A DNA stretch of 64,000 nt, from contig OZ241737.1 of NCBI GenBank assembly GCA_965200885.1, forward strand, positions 1,054,001-1,118,000, written 5' to 3'. Position 1 is the stretch's first letter. The number at the start of each line of letters is the position of its first letter. This DNA comes from MPNP01 sp026710155 (GTDB taxonomy: Bacteria; Pseudomonadota; Alphaproteobacteria; Rhodobacterales; Rhodobacteraceae). The notes beneath the pieces are model-generated. The model ran no database searches. It was not told the origin of the DNA and was given only the letters and a program-made list of their open reading frames with translations. Positions 1 through 9,843 of the stretch are shown here, in pieces. The position numbers and the translations under genes were made by a program.

Positions 1-935
1 TGCTCGATTGAGTGAGCCATTACCGGTCCGATCAATTTTTTGGTTGTCTTTGAGGGGAATCTGCCGGTCGAATATGGTTTTTGGGCGGTAGGTCCGGTCA
101 GAAAGAACTTGGTTAATTGCTGGGCTATGAGTATGGGATTCCCGCCATCCAATGCTTCCCTTAGCGCTTTACCCTTTGATTTCTCGGTTTTTGAACCAGC
201 CTTCAGGAAAGACACCAGAAAATTGATTAATTGTTTGTGCTCTGGAGTTATCGAATTGACGAAACTTGTCTCGTCCCACCCCTTAGTTACATCGAATTTC
301 TTCCAGATGAACTCCCTGTCAGGTTCCCTCGTAAAACATTCCCTTTTGTCAAAGATATCCTTGGTAAATTGCTTAAGGCTTTCATAGTCCAGATATTTCG
401 AAAGCTGCCCCACAATATCCCGGTCAGATTTCACCAGTTCGTTAAGCAATTCGATCTGGATGTTTCTCGATTTGCGTTCATCAATCAGCTTGAATTGGGG
501 TGAAACACCCGCTTCCAGGGGGAATTGTTTCAACAAGGCAGTGGCAAAGGAGTGGAAGGTCTGTATTTTCATGCCGCCAGGTGTTTCCAAGGCCTGGGCG
601 AATAGGGTACGGGCGGAATCAAGCTTTTCTGGGGTTAGCGAACCCTCATCCTCACCCAGATCCAGAAGCCTGTCCCTGAGGTCTTCATTCGAAAGCATGG
701 CCCAACCACCGAGGGTTTCACCAAGTCGATTAAGCATATTGGTTGCTGCTGCATTGGTAAAGGTAATACAAAGAATTCTTTGGGGGGATGTTCCAGCAAG
801 CAACAAGCGGACCACACGGTTGGTCAACACCCGGGTCTTACCAGAGCCGGCATTGGCCAGAACCCATGAGGATTCCAGCGGATTGGCAGCCAGTACCTGT
901 GGCAGGGTGGCTTCATCAAACCGGTTTTTATTCAT
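1..935 (-). CDS. addA: Double-strand break repair helicase AddA (N-terminal part, runs off window)
   Basis: This is the first ~311 codons of the UvrD-like helicase/nuclease subunit of AddAB, which resects double-strand breaks for RecA loading. The start ATG at 935-933 overlaps the addB stop by 8 bp, so the two are translationally coupled. The Walker A motif ANAGSGKTRV lies near residue 28, followed by a superfamily-1 helicase motif containing ITFTNAAA. The C-terminal nuclease domain lies beyond the window. Gene order addB-addA downstream of amgK/murU and tsaE is standard in alphaproteobacteria. No frameshift is seen in the visible part. Confidence 0.93.
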   Translation of the reverse strand, partial: MNKNRFDEATLPQVLAANPLESSWVLANAGSGKTRVLTNRVVRLLLAGTSPQRILCITFTNAAATNMLNRLGETLGGWAMLSNEDLRDRLLDLGEDEGSLTPEKLDSARTLFAQALETPGGMKIQTFHSFATALLKQFPLEAGVSPQFKLIDERKSRNIQIELLNELVKSDRDIVGQLSKYLDYESLKQFTKDIFDKRECFTREPDREFIWKKFDVTKGWDETSFVNSITPEHKQLINFLVSFLKAGSKTEKSKGKALREALDGGNPILIAQQLTKFFLTGPTAQKPYSTGRFPSKTTKKLIGPVMAHSIE

Positions 936-3888
936 CACCCACCTGTTCCAATAGCGGCTTGTCTATATCTTCCCATTCGCCAAACCGGGCAAGATGGTCG
1001 TAATCATTGGATTGGGTTCCCACGCCTCCATAACGGCGGGAGATATATCCGATGGCGGGGTTCTGGTAAAGTTCGACAAGGTCCTGAAAATTCTTCCAAT
1101 CATCAAGGAAGGCATCATGACCTGAAACATCCCAACGCCCCACCTCCTTCATTTCCACATTTCGTCCAATGCCGATATATGCTGCCTTCGAAACGGTACC
1201 ATTATCCCCTTCGGTAAAGGCTCCCTTTTCAAACATGATGGTTTGGAGGGGTATTTGCTTTTCATAGAAGCCAATTTCCTTGGGACTAGGTATTGCACCA
1301 GATTTGTAATCGAAAAGATGCCATTCGTTTTTGGAATTGTTGACCAAATCTATCCGGTCACATTTTGCCGTAAGGGTGAAGTCCAGATGCTCAAAGTGAT
1401 AGGTTCCCAATTCCTCAAGTATCTCCGGTTCTGCCTTGAGGCGTAAAGATTGTTCAATTTTCAAAAGTTCTTTTGCGTTATGTTCCAGAGTTGACAACCA
1501 GACTTCTTCAACGACCGGAAGTGTACCGGTATTGGACAGAACCTCCATGGCAATACCCATCAGGCTTGCGATTTCAGCCTCTTCCTTATTGTCATCAAAG
1601 ACGGCAACAAACTGCTCCATGATTTCATGAAGCTTGATGCCCCTCAGCAGGTAGCTGGGTTCCACTTTCAGCCGATAGACCGGTTTGAGCTTAAGGATGT
1701 TCCTGGCATAAATGGCATAGGGATCGGTAATCAGGGTCCTTACCGCCGTGGCGCCGATCTTTTTCGGACGGGATAGGAGTGGCGGGGCTGGTTGTGGGCG
1801 TGGATAGGATTTTTGCGGTTTTACCGGCTTTTCGGACCTTTCAGCCAAGTGTAGCCATTTGTCTCCACGGACCCTCATGTTTTCAAGGGCTGAGATACCG
1901 TCGGGATCAAGTCCAGCCAGCAAATTGGTCAAACGGCTGAGCCATCTTGAAGGGGTTGTTGGATCCCCGTCACCCAAGGTGCTCCTGGAAAGTATGACTT
2001 CCTTGCCGGAAACAATCTGTTGAAAGTCATGTGCCATCAATCCGATACGTGCCTCGGGCAAATTCAATCCCATCTGGCTACGCAGGTTGCGATTCAACCA
2101 GGGATCCTGTCCGGAGAATATGGGCCAAGTGCCTTCATTCATTCCCCCTGCAATCAATATGTCCGGCGATTGCATACGGGCATCCTCGGTATTCCAGAAA
2201 TACAGGTTTGGAGTTATTTCATCATCGCTCGGTACCTTTATTTCACCGGCAAGTCCAAAAAACAGTTCGGTATATTCTCTGGAAGTGATTGTACCAGATA
2301 TGTTGGATACCCTTCTAATCCTGCTGAAAAGGCTGTTTACCCTCTCAGTGGCCTGGTCATCGTTATCAAATAACAATGCGGATTGACCTTCTGGACCATT
2401 TGCCAAATTTGTTGCGGCTGATTTGTGGAGGTCAACAAACTCTTCCAATGTACCTTCGGTGGTTTGCTCCAGTTCTGCCAAATTAGATTGAAACCATCTT
2501 AGCCAATCGATTTCATCCTTTCCCTGCCTGTTTGCCAGCCAGCTTTCCGTCTGCTTCATGGGATCGTATTCAGGGCCTTTGGAACGAATGTAAAACTCCA
2601 GGTCTGAGGTCAAGCGCTTGTGGCTTTCATGATCTGGGCCTGAATTGGCAAGGGGATGTTTCAACAATGCAATAAACTCTTCGGGATTGGCCTCCTTGCC
2701 CATTAAATTCGCAATGGTTTGCAGGAAATTGCCATGAGGAGTCTGTAGCAAATTGTCAGCTCTGGAGTTGCGGGGATTGATTTCCCACTTTCTGAGAGTT
2801 GCCTTAACCCTCCTTATCAGGGTTCTGTCAGGTGTAACCAGTGCAGCAGTCTTGCTATCCTCCAAAGCCTTTTTCAACTGCAAGGCTATGGTGACTGCTT
2901 CAATCCTTGGGGTAGGAGCTTCGACAAGGGTCAAGCCTTCCGTGGCCTCCATCAGATTGGCAAGTTTTGGTCCCTCCGATTGCCATTGGTTGGTAACCGG
3001 AGCAGGGCGCAAGGCAAGGGAAATAAGGGACTTTCGCGGGTGGTTCCTCACAATATTTCCGGTCCAGTGCGGAATATCCGCTGGAAATATACCCAGTTTG
3101 GTGGCAAGATGGTATAATCGGTACTGTGGATGGTCGACCTGGGGTGATTTGCTTTCCATTCTTTCCCAAACAGTTGTCGGAAGGTCAAAATCAAGGCAGG
3201 GAAGAACCAAGCCTCCCTGAGGCAAGAATGCCACTTTTTGCATGAAGTATTGGGTTGCTCCAACCGATCCGGTAGAACCGGCCACAATCACGGGGTGATC
3301 GGGAGGATTGGTTTCCCAACTTGAAACCAGGGCCTCGATGACCAACCTCAGCCGTGCTTCCTCACTTGGTGTGTCCGAGGTTTTGACAAACCCGGTCAGG
3401 ATTTCCAGGAATTTAAGGCTTTCTTTCCAATGGGAAGACAAGTTGGTTTGATCGACAGCCTTCAATTCATCAGGACCGATATTTTCCTCGTTGAGTTCCT
3501 GTAACAAGGATTCCAGTGTTTTGGCAAGCTCATATTGGGCCAGATGGGATGCAAACCTATGGTCCTGTTCAAGTAATTTCTTGACGAACTGCATCAATTC
3601 CAAGCGTATGTGGAGAGTTGATGCTGGCAGGGGTATTTCTGGAAACCTTGCATCCCTTTTCAAATCTGTAAGCAGGTACAGTTTGGGAAGAAAAACATTC
3701 TTGTGCTCGATGAATCTGGCAATCACGGACTGTCTCAGGCTATTTGTGGTCAGGTAAATTTCCACTCTGGACATATCCTCGGGCTTGGCATTCTTCATCC
3801 TGGCAAGCAGGCCATCAACAAAGACCTTGGCAAAGTCACATCCGGGATGAACGGCAAATACCCTTGGAGTGTTTTCTGAAGTGAACAT
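928..3888 (-). CDS. addB: Double-strand break repair protein AddB
   Basis: A 986-residue protein matching the alphaproteobacterial AddB family in length and layout: an inactivated helicase-like N-terminal half and a C-terminal PDDEXK nuclease region. The nuclease signature is visible near residues 860-885 (CDRIDL, then LFDYKSG). Early residues include FAVHPGCDFA and mid-protein GGMNEGTWP, both typical of the family. It works with AddA in resection of broken DNA. The start ATG at 3888 is the first in a long open frame. A 124-bp gap separates it from the upstream amgK-murU fusion gene. Confidence 0.93.
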   Translation of the reverse strand: MFTSENTPRVFAVHPGCDFAKVFVDGLLARMKNAKPEDMSRVEIYLTTNSLRQSVIARFIEHKNVFLPKLYLLTDLKRDARFPEIPLPASTLHIRLELMQFVKKLLEQDHRFASHLAQYELAKTLESLLQELNEENIGPDELKAVDQTNLSSHWKESLKFLEILTGFVKTSDTPSEEARLRLVIEALVSSWETNPPDHPVIVAGSTGSVGATQYFMQKVAFLPQGGLVLPCLDFDLPTTVWERMESKSPQVDHPQYRLYHLATKLGIFPADIPHWTGNIVRNHPRKSLISLALRPAPVTNQWQSEGPKLANLMEATEGLTLVEAPTPRIEAVTIALQLKKALEDSKTAALVTPDRTLIRRVKATLRKWEINPRNSRADNLLQTPHGNFLQTIANLMGKEANPEEFIALLKHPLANSGPDHESHKRLTSDLEFYIRSKGPEYDPMKQTESWLANRQGKDEIDWLRWFQSNLAELEQTTEGTLEEFVDLHKSAATNLANGPEGQSALLFDNDDQATERVNSLFSRIRRVSNISGTITSREYTELFFGLAGEIKVPSDDEITPNLYFWNTEDARMQSPDILIAGGMNEGTWPIFSGQDPWLNRNLRSQMGLNLPEARIGLMAHDFQQIVSGKEVILSRSTLGDGDPTTPSRWLSRLTNLLAGLDPDGISALENMRVRGDKWLHLAERSEKPVKPQKSYPRPQPAPPLLSRPKKIGATAVRTLITDPYAIYARNILKLKPVYRLKVEPSYLLRGIKLHEIMEQFVAVFDDNKEEAEIASLMGIAMEVLSNTGTLPVVEEVWLSTLEHNAKELLKIEQSLRLKAEPEILEELGTYHFEHLDFTLTAKCDRIDLVNNSKNEWHLFDYKSGAIPSPKEIGFYEKQIPLQTIMFEKGAFTEGDNGTVSKAAYIGIGRNVEMKEVGRWDVSGHDAFLDDWKNFQDLVELYQNPAIGYISRRYGGVGTQSNDYDHLARFGEWEDIDKPLLEQVGDE

Positions 3889-4012
3889 TTAGGCTGAAAT
3901 CGGGGTTAAGCAGATGGGCATGAATTTGGTTTGAAGTGATTTGAGGCAAATTTGTACATATTAAAGAAGCAAGATTTTGATCAATTCCCATGGAATGAAA
4001 GTCCATTCGATT

Positions 4013-5701
4013 TCATAATATCTTTCGAATTGTTTCAATACCATGAGGCGTATCAATTACTGCCCATTTTCCATCATAAAGCAATCCCTTAATTCTTTTT
4101 TTGTGGATTAACCGATCCCAGATTGCATTAAGGGAAAACACACTTCCGAACTCACTGTCGATCACCGAAGGATTGATTAGCTGGGCTCCTAGGTAAACCA
4201 GCCCGGTGTCTTGACCTGACCTTCTTATTAGATGGCCCCCGGTATCGATGACAAAATCACCCCTGCCTTTATATCCAAAGGCATTTTTCCTAATGCCCAA
4301 AACCAAAAGGGCATCCATTTCCTGGCCATTCCAGTAATCGGCAAGCAGTGACAGTGGATTTTTATCAAACCAGTAATTATCGGAATTCAAGGTAAATACC
4401 GGTTCTGTACCGAGATGAGGAAGGACATTGAGCAAGCCACCACCTGTATCCAGTATGTCCGGTTCTTCGATGATTACCCTGATCGAGGAATGTGAAGCCA
4501 GATGATCCACAATCCTGTGGCTGAGATAATGGGCATTGACAACAATGTTGGAGACGCCAGCCTCTCTGGTCACGTCCAGGGCATGGTCCAGTAGGGTCGT
4601 ATTGCCAACCTTGATCAAGGGCTTGGGCTTGTCCTTGACCAAATTTCCCAAACGGGTTCCAAAACCCGCCGCGAAAATCATTGCCGAATGTGGTTTGATT
4701 TTAGCACTCCTCAATTTGTCAAGGTTTTCCGGGGTAGGTGGTGGCAGGTTGTTCATGATAAACGAAGTCAGGTCGGGCAAGCCGGCAGTTTCCAGATCCC
4801 CCATGAGATAATCCCAGACACGGGGAATATAATCCAGATACCAGGATTTTGAATCCCGAATGGACAGGCGGGCAAATACGCCCAGAATCCTCAGGTTTCT
4901 CTGAATGCCTGAAATCGCCATCCCCTTCTTGACCATGGCAATAGAATCGCCTGTAAGTTCGGAATACCTGTTCAAAAGATCATCTTTCAAAGTGGTGGAA
5001 ATTTCCCGGCGGGCATCCTCCAGAAGGGATACAAGATCATAGGATGATTGGCCAATTGAACCATCCTGAAAATCAATCAATCCTACTCTTTTGTGATCAG
5101 ACCGCTCTGGTAACCAGAGAAGGTTTTCGGCATGGTAATCCCTGTGAATGAATATTTGCCTATCGTTCAAACCGGCAATGACTCCCGCGACCAAATCTCT
5201 CAGCCGTTTAATCTCCCTGTCGTTGACCTCAACTCCCGCAATATATCGGGTATACCATGTGAGTGACAGGGCCGAAAGTTCGCCCTGGATTTCAGGTGTG
5301 TAGGTTGGGACATGTGGAGGAGGAACCTTCTGTCTTAGTGCAACCAGTATTTCCAGTGCAACCTGATAGATTTCGTATTCCATTTCGGGTTGCCTGATGA
5401 GGAGAGAACTGAACAGGTCATCCCCCAGGTCTTCTATGATCAGGAATCCTCCAGCGGTGTCTTTGGCCAGGATTTTGGGAGAACTGAAACCCTGTTCAAT
5501 CAGGTAATCGGAAATTTCGATAAATGGATCGAGGGGTCCACAGCAATCTATGGGAGCATCCATCAGCACTGCCGTTTTGTTGCTGGAAGAAAGCCGGAAA
5601 TACTTTCTAGGGGAGGCATCCCCGGCCAGATTGACAATTTCCCAATCGTTCCAACCTTTTTCCTCCAGAAAACATCTTCTTTCCAGCATTCGATTATTCA
5701 A
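4013..5701 (-). CDS. AmgK-MurU fusion: anomeric sugar kinase plus MurNAc-1-P uridylyltransferase
   Basis: A 562-residue fusion. Residues 1 to ~325 form an aminoglycoside-phosphotransferase-like kinase (AmgK: LAGDASPRKYF near the start, catalytic loop IHRDYHAENL, then IDFQDGS). Residues ~340-562 form a nucleotidyltransferase (MurU: FAAGFGTRLG, then KDKPKPLI). In characterised organisms the two enzymes phosphorylate MurNAc and convert MurNAc-1-P to UDP-MurNAc in cell-wall recycling, bypassing the fosfomycin target. They are usually separate neighbouring genes. I see no stop or frameshift at the junction, so one polypeptide is read. The start overlaps the end of tsaE by 8 bp, indicating coupling. 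Confidence 0.88.
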   Translation of the reverse strand: MNNRMLERRCFLEEKGWNDWEIVNLAGDASPRKYFRLSSSNKTAVLMDAPIDCCGPLDPFIEISDYLIEQGFSSPKILAKDTAGGFLIIEDLGDDLFSSLLIRQPEMEYEIYQVALEILVALRQKVPPPHVPTYTPEIQGELSALSLTWYTRYIAGVEVNDREIKRLRDLVAGVIAGLNDRQIFIHRDYHAENLLWLPERSDHKRVGLIDFQDGSIGQSSYDLVSLLEDARREISTTLKDDLLNRYSELTGDSIAMVKKGMAISGIQRNLRILGVFARLSIRDSKSWYLDYIPRVWDYLMGDLETAGLPDLTSFIMNNLPPPTPENLDKLRSAKIKPHSAMIFAAGFGTRLGNLVKDKPKPLIKVGNTTLLDHALDVTREAGVSNIVVNAHYLSHRIVDHLASHSSIRVIIEEPDILDTGGGLLNVLPHLGTEPVFTLNSDNYWFDKNPLSLLADYWNGQEMDALLVLGIRKNAFGYKGRGDFVIDTGGHLIRRSGQDTGLVYLGAQLINPSVIDSEFGSVFSLNAIWDRLIHKKRIKGLLYDGKWAVIDTPHGIETIRKIL

Positions 5702-6167
5702 GAGCCCTCGCTATTCCATAGGCATATTTTGAATTTTTGGTCATAAAGGTCAAGCGTCTTCCGGATTTTAAGCTAGATATTGGTTCAAAGGAGATTTCAA
5801 TGTGATTGTCGGGAGTAAACCGGCCCAATTTCTCACCCCATTCAATAATGCATAGAGAGGTATCAAAGGCTTCTTCCAAACCGAGTTCGACTATTTCAAG
5901 TTCCGATTCAATTCTGTAAAGGTCAACATGCCAGATTTCAAATTCTTCAGTTTCATAGCTCTGTACAAGGGTAAAGGTTGGGGAAGGAATGTCTTCCTTC
6001 CTACCTGATTTGGCCAAAAGCGAGGAAATGATGGCTCTGGCAAAAACTGATTTACCAGCCCCGATAGGCCCATTCAACAGCAATACCATACCCGCTTCCA
6101 AATATGGTACTAGCTGTATCGCCATTTCCTGGGTGTGTGATTCAGATTCAGATACAAGCGGTGTCAT
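5694..6167 (-). CDS. tsaE: tRNA threonylcarbamoyladenosine biosynthesis ATPase TsaE
   Basis: A 157-residue P-loop protein with Walker A GPIGAGKSVFAR near residue 34, the TsaE motif SPTFTLVQSYE, and the HVDLYR motif. It is needed with TsaB, TsaC and TsaD to make t6A37 on ANN-decoding tRNAs. Length and motifs match the family. It heads the run tsaE - amgK/murU - addB - addA on the minus strand, with overlaps suggesting one operon. The partner TsaD is encoded about 5 kb away in this window. Confidence 0.93.
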   Translation of the reverse strand: MTPLVSESESHTQEMAIQLVPYLEAGMVLLLNGPIGAGKSVFARAIISSLLAKSGRKEDIPSPTFTLVQSYETEEFEIWHVDLYRIESELEIVELGLEEAFDTSLCIIEWGEKLGRFTPDNHIEISFEPISSLKSGRRLTFMTKNSKYAYGIARALE

Positions 6168-6240
6168 AAAGCCATTGGATCATGCATGTATTTTCAATTT
6201 ATACTCTGGTAAATCCCTGCTATTTTACCCTTGATGACAA

Positions 6241-7221
6241 TTATCCCCGATCATGAGGTACGAACCAATCAATTTCTGGTGTAATGGGGACAATACAGGT
6301 CGGGTTGATGGTATGATGGCTTTGATAGTAATGTCGACGGGCATGGGTAATATTGACAGTTTCACCTATACCCGGCCATTGAAAAAGATCACGGGAATAA
6401 GCCCATAAATTCGGATAATCGACAATTCGCTTTAGTGAACATTTGAAATGACCGGCATAGATACCATCAAACCGGTAGAGTGTCGGGAATAGTCTCCAAT
6501 CTGCTTCAGTAGGTTGTTCTCCGATTAAAAAACGCTTGTTTGCAAGTTGCTCATTCAGCCAATTCAAGGTTTCAAACAAGGGATAGACCGCTTTTTCATA
6601 GGCATCCTGTTTTGTGGCAAAACCCGCTTTGTAAACCCCGTTATTTACTGTGTTGTAAATTCGTTCATTAATCTTGTCAATTTCCTGACGATGTGGTTCC
6701 GGATAATAGTCCCCCTCCTTTGCTCCAATACCATCAAAGGCACTGTTCAACATCCGAATGATTTCCGAGGATTCATTGGACACGATTGTGTCTGTATTCC
6801 TATCCCATAGTATTGGTACGGTTACATGTCCGGTATATTCGGGATCGGCTCTGGTGTAGATTTGATGAGCAAATTCAAAGTCAAAGAGGTGATCACCAAC
6901 AATTCCTTCATCATCAATTTGGAAGGTCCAGCCGTTTTCAGCCATATACCAATGGACAAATGAAACGCCAATATGATCTTCCAGCCCTTTCAACTTGCGA
7001 TAAATCAGGACCCGATGCACCCAGGGACAGGCATAGCTGGCATAAAGGTGATAACGACCGGGTTCTGCCTTGAATCCCCCCTGACCACTTGGCCCTACGG
7101 ATCCATCCTTCGTGATCCAGTTTCGGAATTGAGATTCACTCCGAACAAATTTGCCACCAGTAGATTTGGTGTCATACCATTGATCAAACCAATCGCCATC
7201 AACCAATCTTCCCATGAACAT
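6241..7221 (-). CDS. Glutathionyl-hydroquinone reductase (Xi-class GST, YqjG/EcM4-like)
   Basis: A 326-residue protein of the Xi-class glutathione transferases, which reduce glutathionylated hydroquinones using GSH. The family's catalytic cysteine motif is seen as YASYACPWVHR near residue 64. Further family marks are VPILWDR, the SNESSEIIRML glutathione-contact segment, and a C-terminal helical domain with DWRLFPTLYRFD. ATG at 7221 and an in-frame ATG at 7215 are both possible starts. The gene stands alone, convergent with nothing and divergent from the PanA-like gene. Confidence 0.9.
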   Translation of the reverse strand: MFMGRLVDGDWFDQWYDTKSTGGKFVRSESQFRNWITKDGSVGPSGQGGFKAEPGRYHLYASYACPWVHRVLIYRKLKGLEDHIGVSFVHWYMAENGWTFQIDDEGIVGDHLFDFEFAHQIYTRADPEYTGHVTVPILWDRNTDTIVSNESSEIIRMLNSAFDGIGAKEGDYYPEPHRQEIDKINERIYNTVNNGVYKAGFATKQDAYEKAVYPLFETLNWLNEQLANKRFLIGEQPTEADWRLFPTLYRFDGIYAGHFKCSLKRIVDYPNLWAYSRDLFQWPGIGETVNITHARRHYYQSHHTINPTCIVPITPEIDWFVPHDRG

Positions 7222-7425
7222 TCCTTATTTTTACATTAAAGCACAACACTTAATGCTTCCAGACAACTTGCTGCAGTTAAAAGGTGCTTTTCAGATAAAT
7301 CAAATTATTGTTGATATTGACCCATTTATTAGGGTAATCAAATAAGACAAAAATATATACCCTATATCAATTTCCTTTAAAAAGGTTCATAATTATTCTA
7401 TATCATTGCTTTAGATGAGGTTTCA

Positions 7426-7896
7426 ATGACATGTGATGCTAGAGAAATTGCGAACTGGAATATAGAATGTTCCTTAAAGGACAATAAGGAACTTACAATT
7501 ATGTCTCTATTGAAGTTGGCTTATATTTCACATGGATGGTTTTTGGCCTTGCATGATCGGCCACTATTTCATAATCCAATTGAGGCATGGAAATTTGGTC
7601 CTGTTGTACCAGACATATATTTTTCGTTTAAAAAACAAGGTAAAATCCCACGTCAAAAGATTGACACCAAGAAGAATATGATTGATGGAATGATTGATGA
7701 TTTTCTAGAACAGATTTACTTTATCTATGGTTCCATGCCAGCATTCAAACTTTCAAAACTCACTCATGTTACAGGTGGGCCTTGGGATATTACTAGAAAA
7801 CTAGGTGGATTTTACACCCCAATCCCGGATGAACTGATCAAGCAGCATTATCTTAGCAAAAAATTTCAAGCAGAACTATCAAAATATGACCACTAA
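7426..7896 (+). CDS. PanA/SocA-like Panacea-domain (DUF4065) antitoxin
   Basis: A 156-residue Panacea-domain protein. Seen: LKLAYISHGWFLAL, then PIEAWKFGPVVPDIY, then THVTGGPWDIT, which are the family's hallmark segments. The family includes SocA, the ClpXP adaptor antitoxin of Caulobacter, and the PanA antitoxins of diverse PanAT pairs, whose partners are often small membrane toxins. Here the next frame overlaps the stop by 11 bp and encodes a membrane protein, as expected of a PanAT pair. The antitoxin frame itself is intact. The region is more AT-rich than the flanking core genes. Confidence 0.8.
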   Translation: MTCDAREIANWNIECSLKDNKELTIMSLLKLAYISHGWFLALHDRPLFHNPIEAWKFGPVVPDIYFSFKKQGKIPRQKIDTKKNMIDGMIDDFLEQIYFIYGSMPAFKLSKLTHVTGGPWDITRKLGGFYTPIPDELIKQHYLSKKFQAELSKYDH

Positions 7897-8279
7897 GGTC
7901 CCAAAATTTGATGGGCAGGAATCCGAAAGTGGTAATGCCGAAGGTTTTCCCCTAAGAAGTAGATGAAAAAGATAGAAAAAACCGTCAAAGATCTGCCGGA
8001 CAGAGATACTGGCTCCGTTACTTTGCTATTATTATAGCGTGCGGAGTAATGGGTGTGATGTTAATTCTCCTTCATGAGGTCGTTTGCTGGATGTTATATG
8101 AAACGAATTTTGAAAAACCGTCAGTCTATATTGTCGCTTATCTTGCACCTATTTCATCACTGACGATTCTTGCCATAGCAATGTTGGTTTCTGCCTTTCG
8201 AGGTTATCACAAAAACGATCAGAAATCTTTACTTGATACAATTAAGGAACTTGTCAACAAAGCCGGTCAAGCGGATTGA
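7886..8279 (+). pseudogene. Putative membrane partner of the Panacea antitoxin, frameshifted
   Basis: An ATG at 7886, inside the antitoxin stop region, opens a 26-residue frame (MTTKVPKFDG...) that ends at a TGA at 7964-7966. From about 7955 a different frame stays open to 8279. It reads a basic segment, then two hydrophobic segments (YFAIIIACGV...LLHEVVC and VAYLAPISSLTILAI...LVSAF), then a charged tail ending NKAGQAD. A single-base shift near 7950-7966 would join the two parts into a ~130-residue two-TM protein. By position this would be the toxin of a PanAT pair. Either it is inactivated or translation starts internally near 8049; I favour inactivation. Confidence 0.55.
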
Positions 8280-8416
8280 TTTTCTATCCCAATAGGAATC
8301 CAGCCCACGAAGTTATGTGGCGAATAAGGTAGCTACAATTTTTTTCGGTGGTTTCATTTTCAACTGCTTGGATTATATTAATCAGTTCCAGTAGAAACCA
8401 AGTAGAGGTGGTAACT

Positions 8417-9811
8417 ATGAGCAGGCCCTTTGTTGTAAAAGATATGTCCCAGGCCGAATTCGGCAGGAAGGAAATCATGATCGCCGAGACCGAAATGCCT
8501 GGTCTGATGGCATTACGCAACGAGTATAGCGATCAGAAACCACTGGAAGGGGCTCGCATAGCCGGATCACTCCACATGACAATCCAGACTGCGGTTTTGA
8601 TTGAAACCCTTGTTGATCTGGGTGCAAAGGTCAGATGGGCTTCCTGCAATATCTTTTCCACACAGGATCATGCGGCAGCAGCTATCGCCGCTCAGGACAT
8701 ACCAGTATTTGCGATCAAGGGTGAAACCCTATCTGAGTATTGGGATTACGCTGACATGATTTTCCATTTTGAGGAAGGTTATGCCAACATGATCCTTGAT
8801 GATGGTGGAGATGCCACGCTTTACATCTTGCTTGGTGCAAGAGTTGAAGAGGGAGAAGAGAACCTGATCGAGAATCCCACCTCGGAAGAAGAAGAAGCCC
8901 TGTTTGAGCGTATAGACATCAGACGAAAAACTTCTCCGGGCTGGTTTGTCAAGCAAAGGGAAATGATCAGGGGTGTGACCGAGGAAACAACCACAGGTGT
9001 CAACAGGCTGTACCAAATGCAGGAAAAGGGATTACTGCCCTTCCCAGCCATCAACGTCAATGACAGTGTCACCAAATCCAAGTTCGACAACAAGTATGGT
9101 TGTCGGGAAAGCCTTGTTGACGGCATTCGTCGTGCTACCGATACAATGCTTGCAGGCAAGGTCGCCGTGGTATGCGGGTATGGCGATGTGGGCAAGGGGT
9201 CTGCGGCATCATTACGGGGTGCCGGTGCAAGGGTCAAGGTTACCGAGATTGATCCGATTTGTGCCCTGCAGGCGGCAATGGACGGGTTTGAAGTGGTTAC
9301 ACTTCCAGACGCACTGCCAATCGCAGACATATTTGTTACGGCTACCGGCAACAAGGATGTAATTACCATTGATCATATCAGGGACATGAAGGATATGGCC
9401 ATAGTCGGGAATATTGGCCATTTTGACAACGAAATCCAGATTTCCTCCCTCAGAAACCATAAATGGACCAATATCAAGGACCAGGTGGACCTGATTGAAA
9501 TGCCATCAGGCAAACGAATAATCCTCCTTTCCGAGGGAAGATTGTTGAATTTGGGTAACGCCACCGGTCATCCCAGTTTTGTCATGTCGGCAAGCTTTGC
9601 CAACCAGGTTCTTGCCCAGATCGAGTTGTTGGACAATGGCCAGAATTATGAAAACAGGGTTTATACCCTACCCAAGCATTTGGATGAAAAGGTGGCCACC
9701 CTCCATCTGGAACGTTTGGGGGTAAGATTGACTTCACTCAACGATGAACAGGCAGATTATATCGGGGTTAAAAAAGAAGGACCATTCAAGGCCGAGCATT
9801 ACCGGTATTAA
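8417..9811 (+). CDS. ahcY: Adenosylhomocysteinase
   Basis: A 464-residue S-adenosylhomocysteine hydrolase, which splits SAH to adenosine and homocysteine and so removes product inhibition of methyltransferases. Seen: the NAD-binding loop CGYGDVGKGSA, substrate segments GSLHMTIQTA and SCNIFSTQDHAAAA, and the C-terminal HYRY end. I chose ATG 8417, preceded by a purine-rich AGAGGTGG, over the upstream in-frame ATG at 8348 because family members begin close to it. It is followed 32 bp later by the alkylation-repair gene. Confidence 0.95.
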   Translation: MSRPFVVKDMSQAEFGRKEIMIAETEMPGLMALRNEYSDQKPLEGARIAGSLHMTIQTAVLIETLVDLGAKVRWASCNIFSTQDHAAAAIAAQDIPVFAIKGETLSEYWDYADMIFHFEEGYANMILDDGGDATLYILLGARVEEGEENLIENPTSEEEEALFERIDIRRKTSPGWFVKQREMIRGVTEETTTGVNRLYQMQEKGLLPFPAINVNDSVTKSKFDNKYGCRESLVDGIRRATDTMLAGKVAVVCGYGDVGKGSAASLRGAGARVKVTEIDPICALQAAMDGFEVVTLPDALPIADIFVTATGNKDVITIDHIRDMKDMAIVGNIGHFDNEIQISSLRNHKWTNIKDQVDLIEMPSGKRIILLSEGRLLNLGNATGHPSFVMSASFANQVLAQIELLDNGQNYENRVYTLPKHLDEKVATLHLERLGVRLTSLNDEQADYIGVKKEGPFKAEHYRY

Positions 9812-9843
9812 TATCGGGGAGGTGTGATTCTGAACAAAAGTGC

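Noticed and set aside
8280..8416. Possible SAH riboswitch before ahcY
   Set aside because: I could not match the conserved SAH-aptamer core by eye in this short AT-rich leader. A covariance-model scan would decide.
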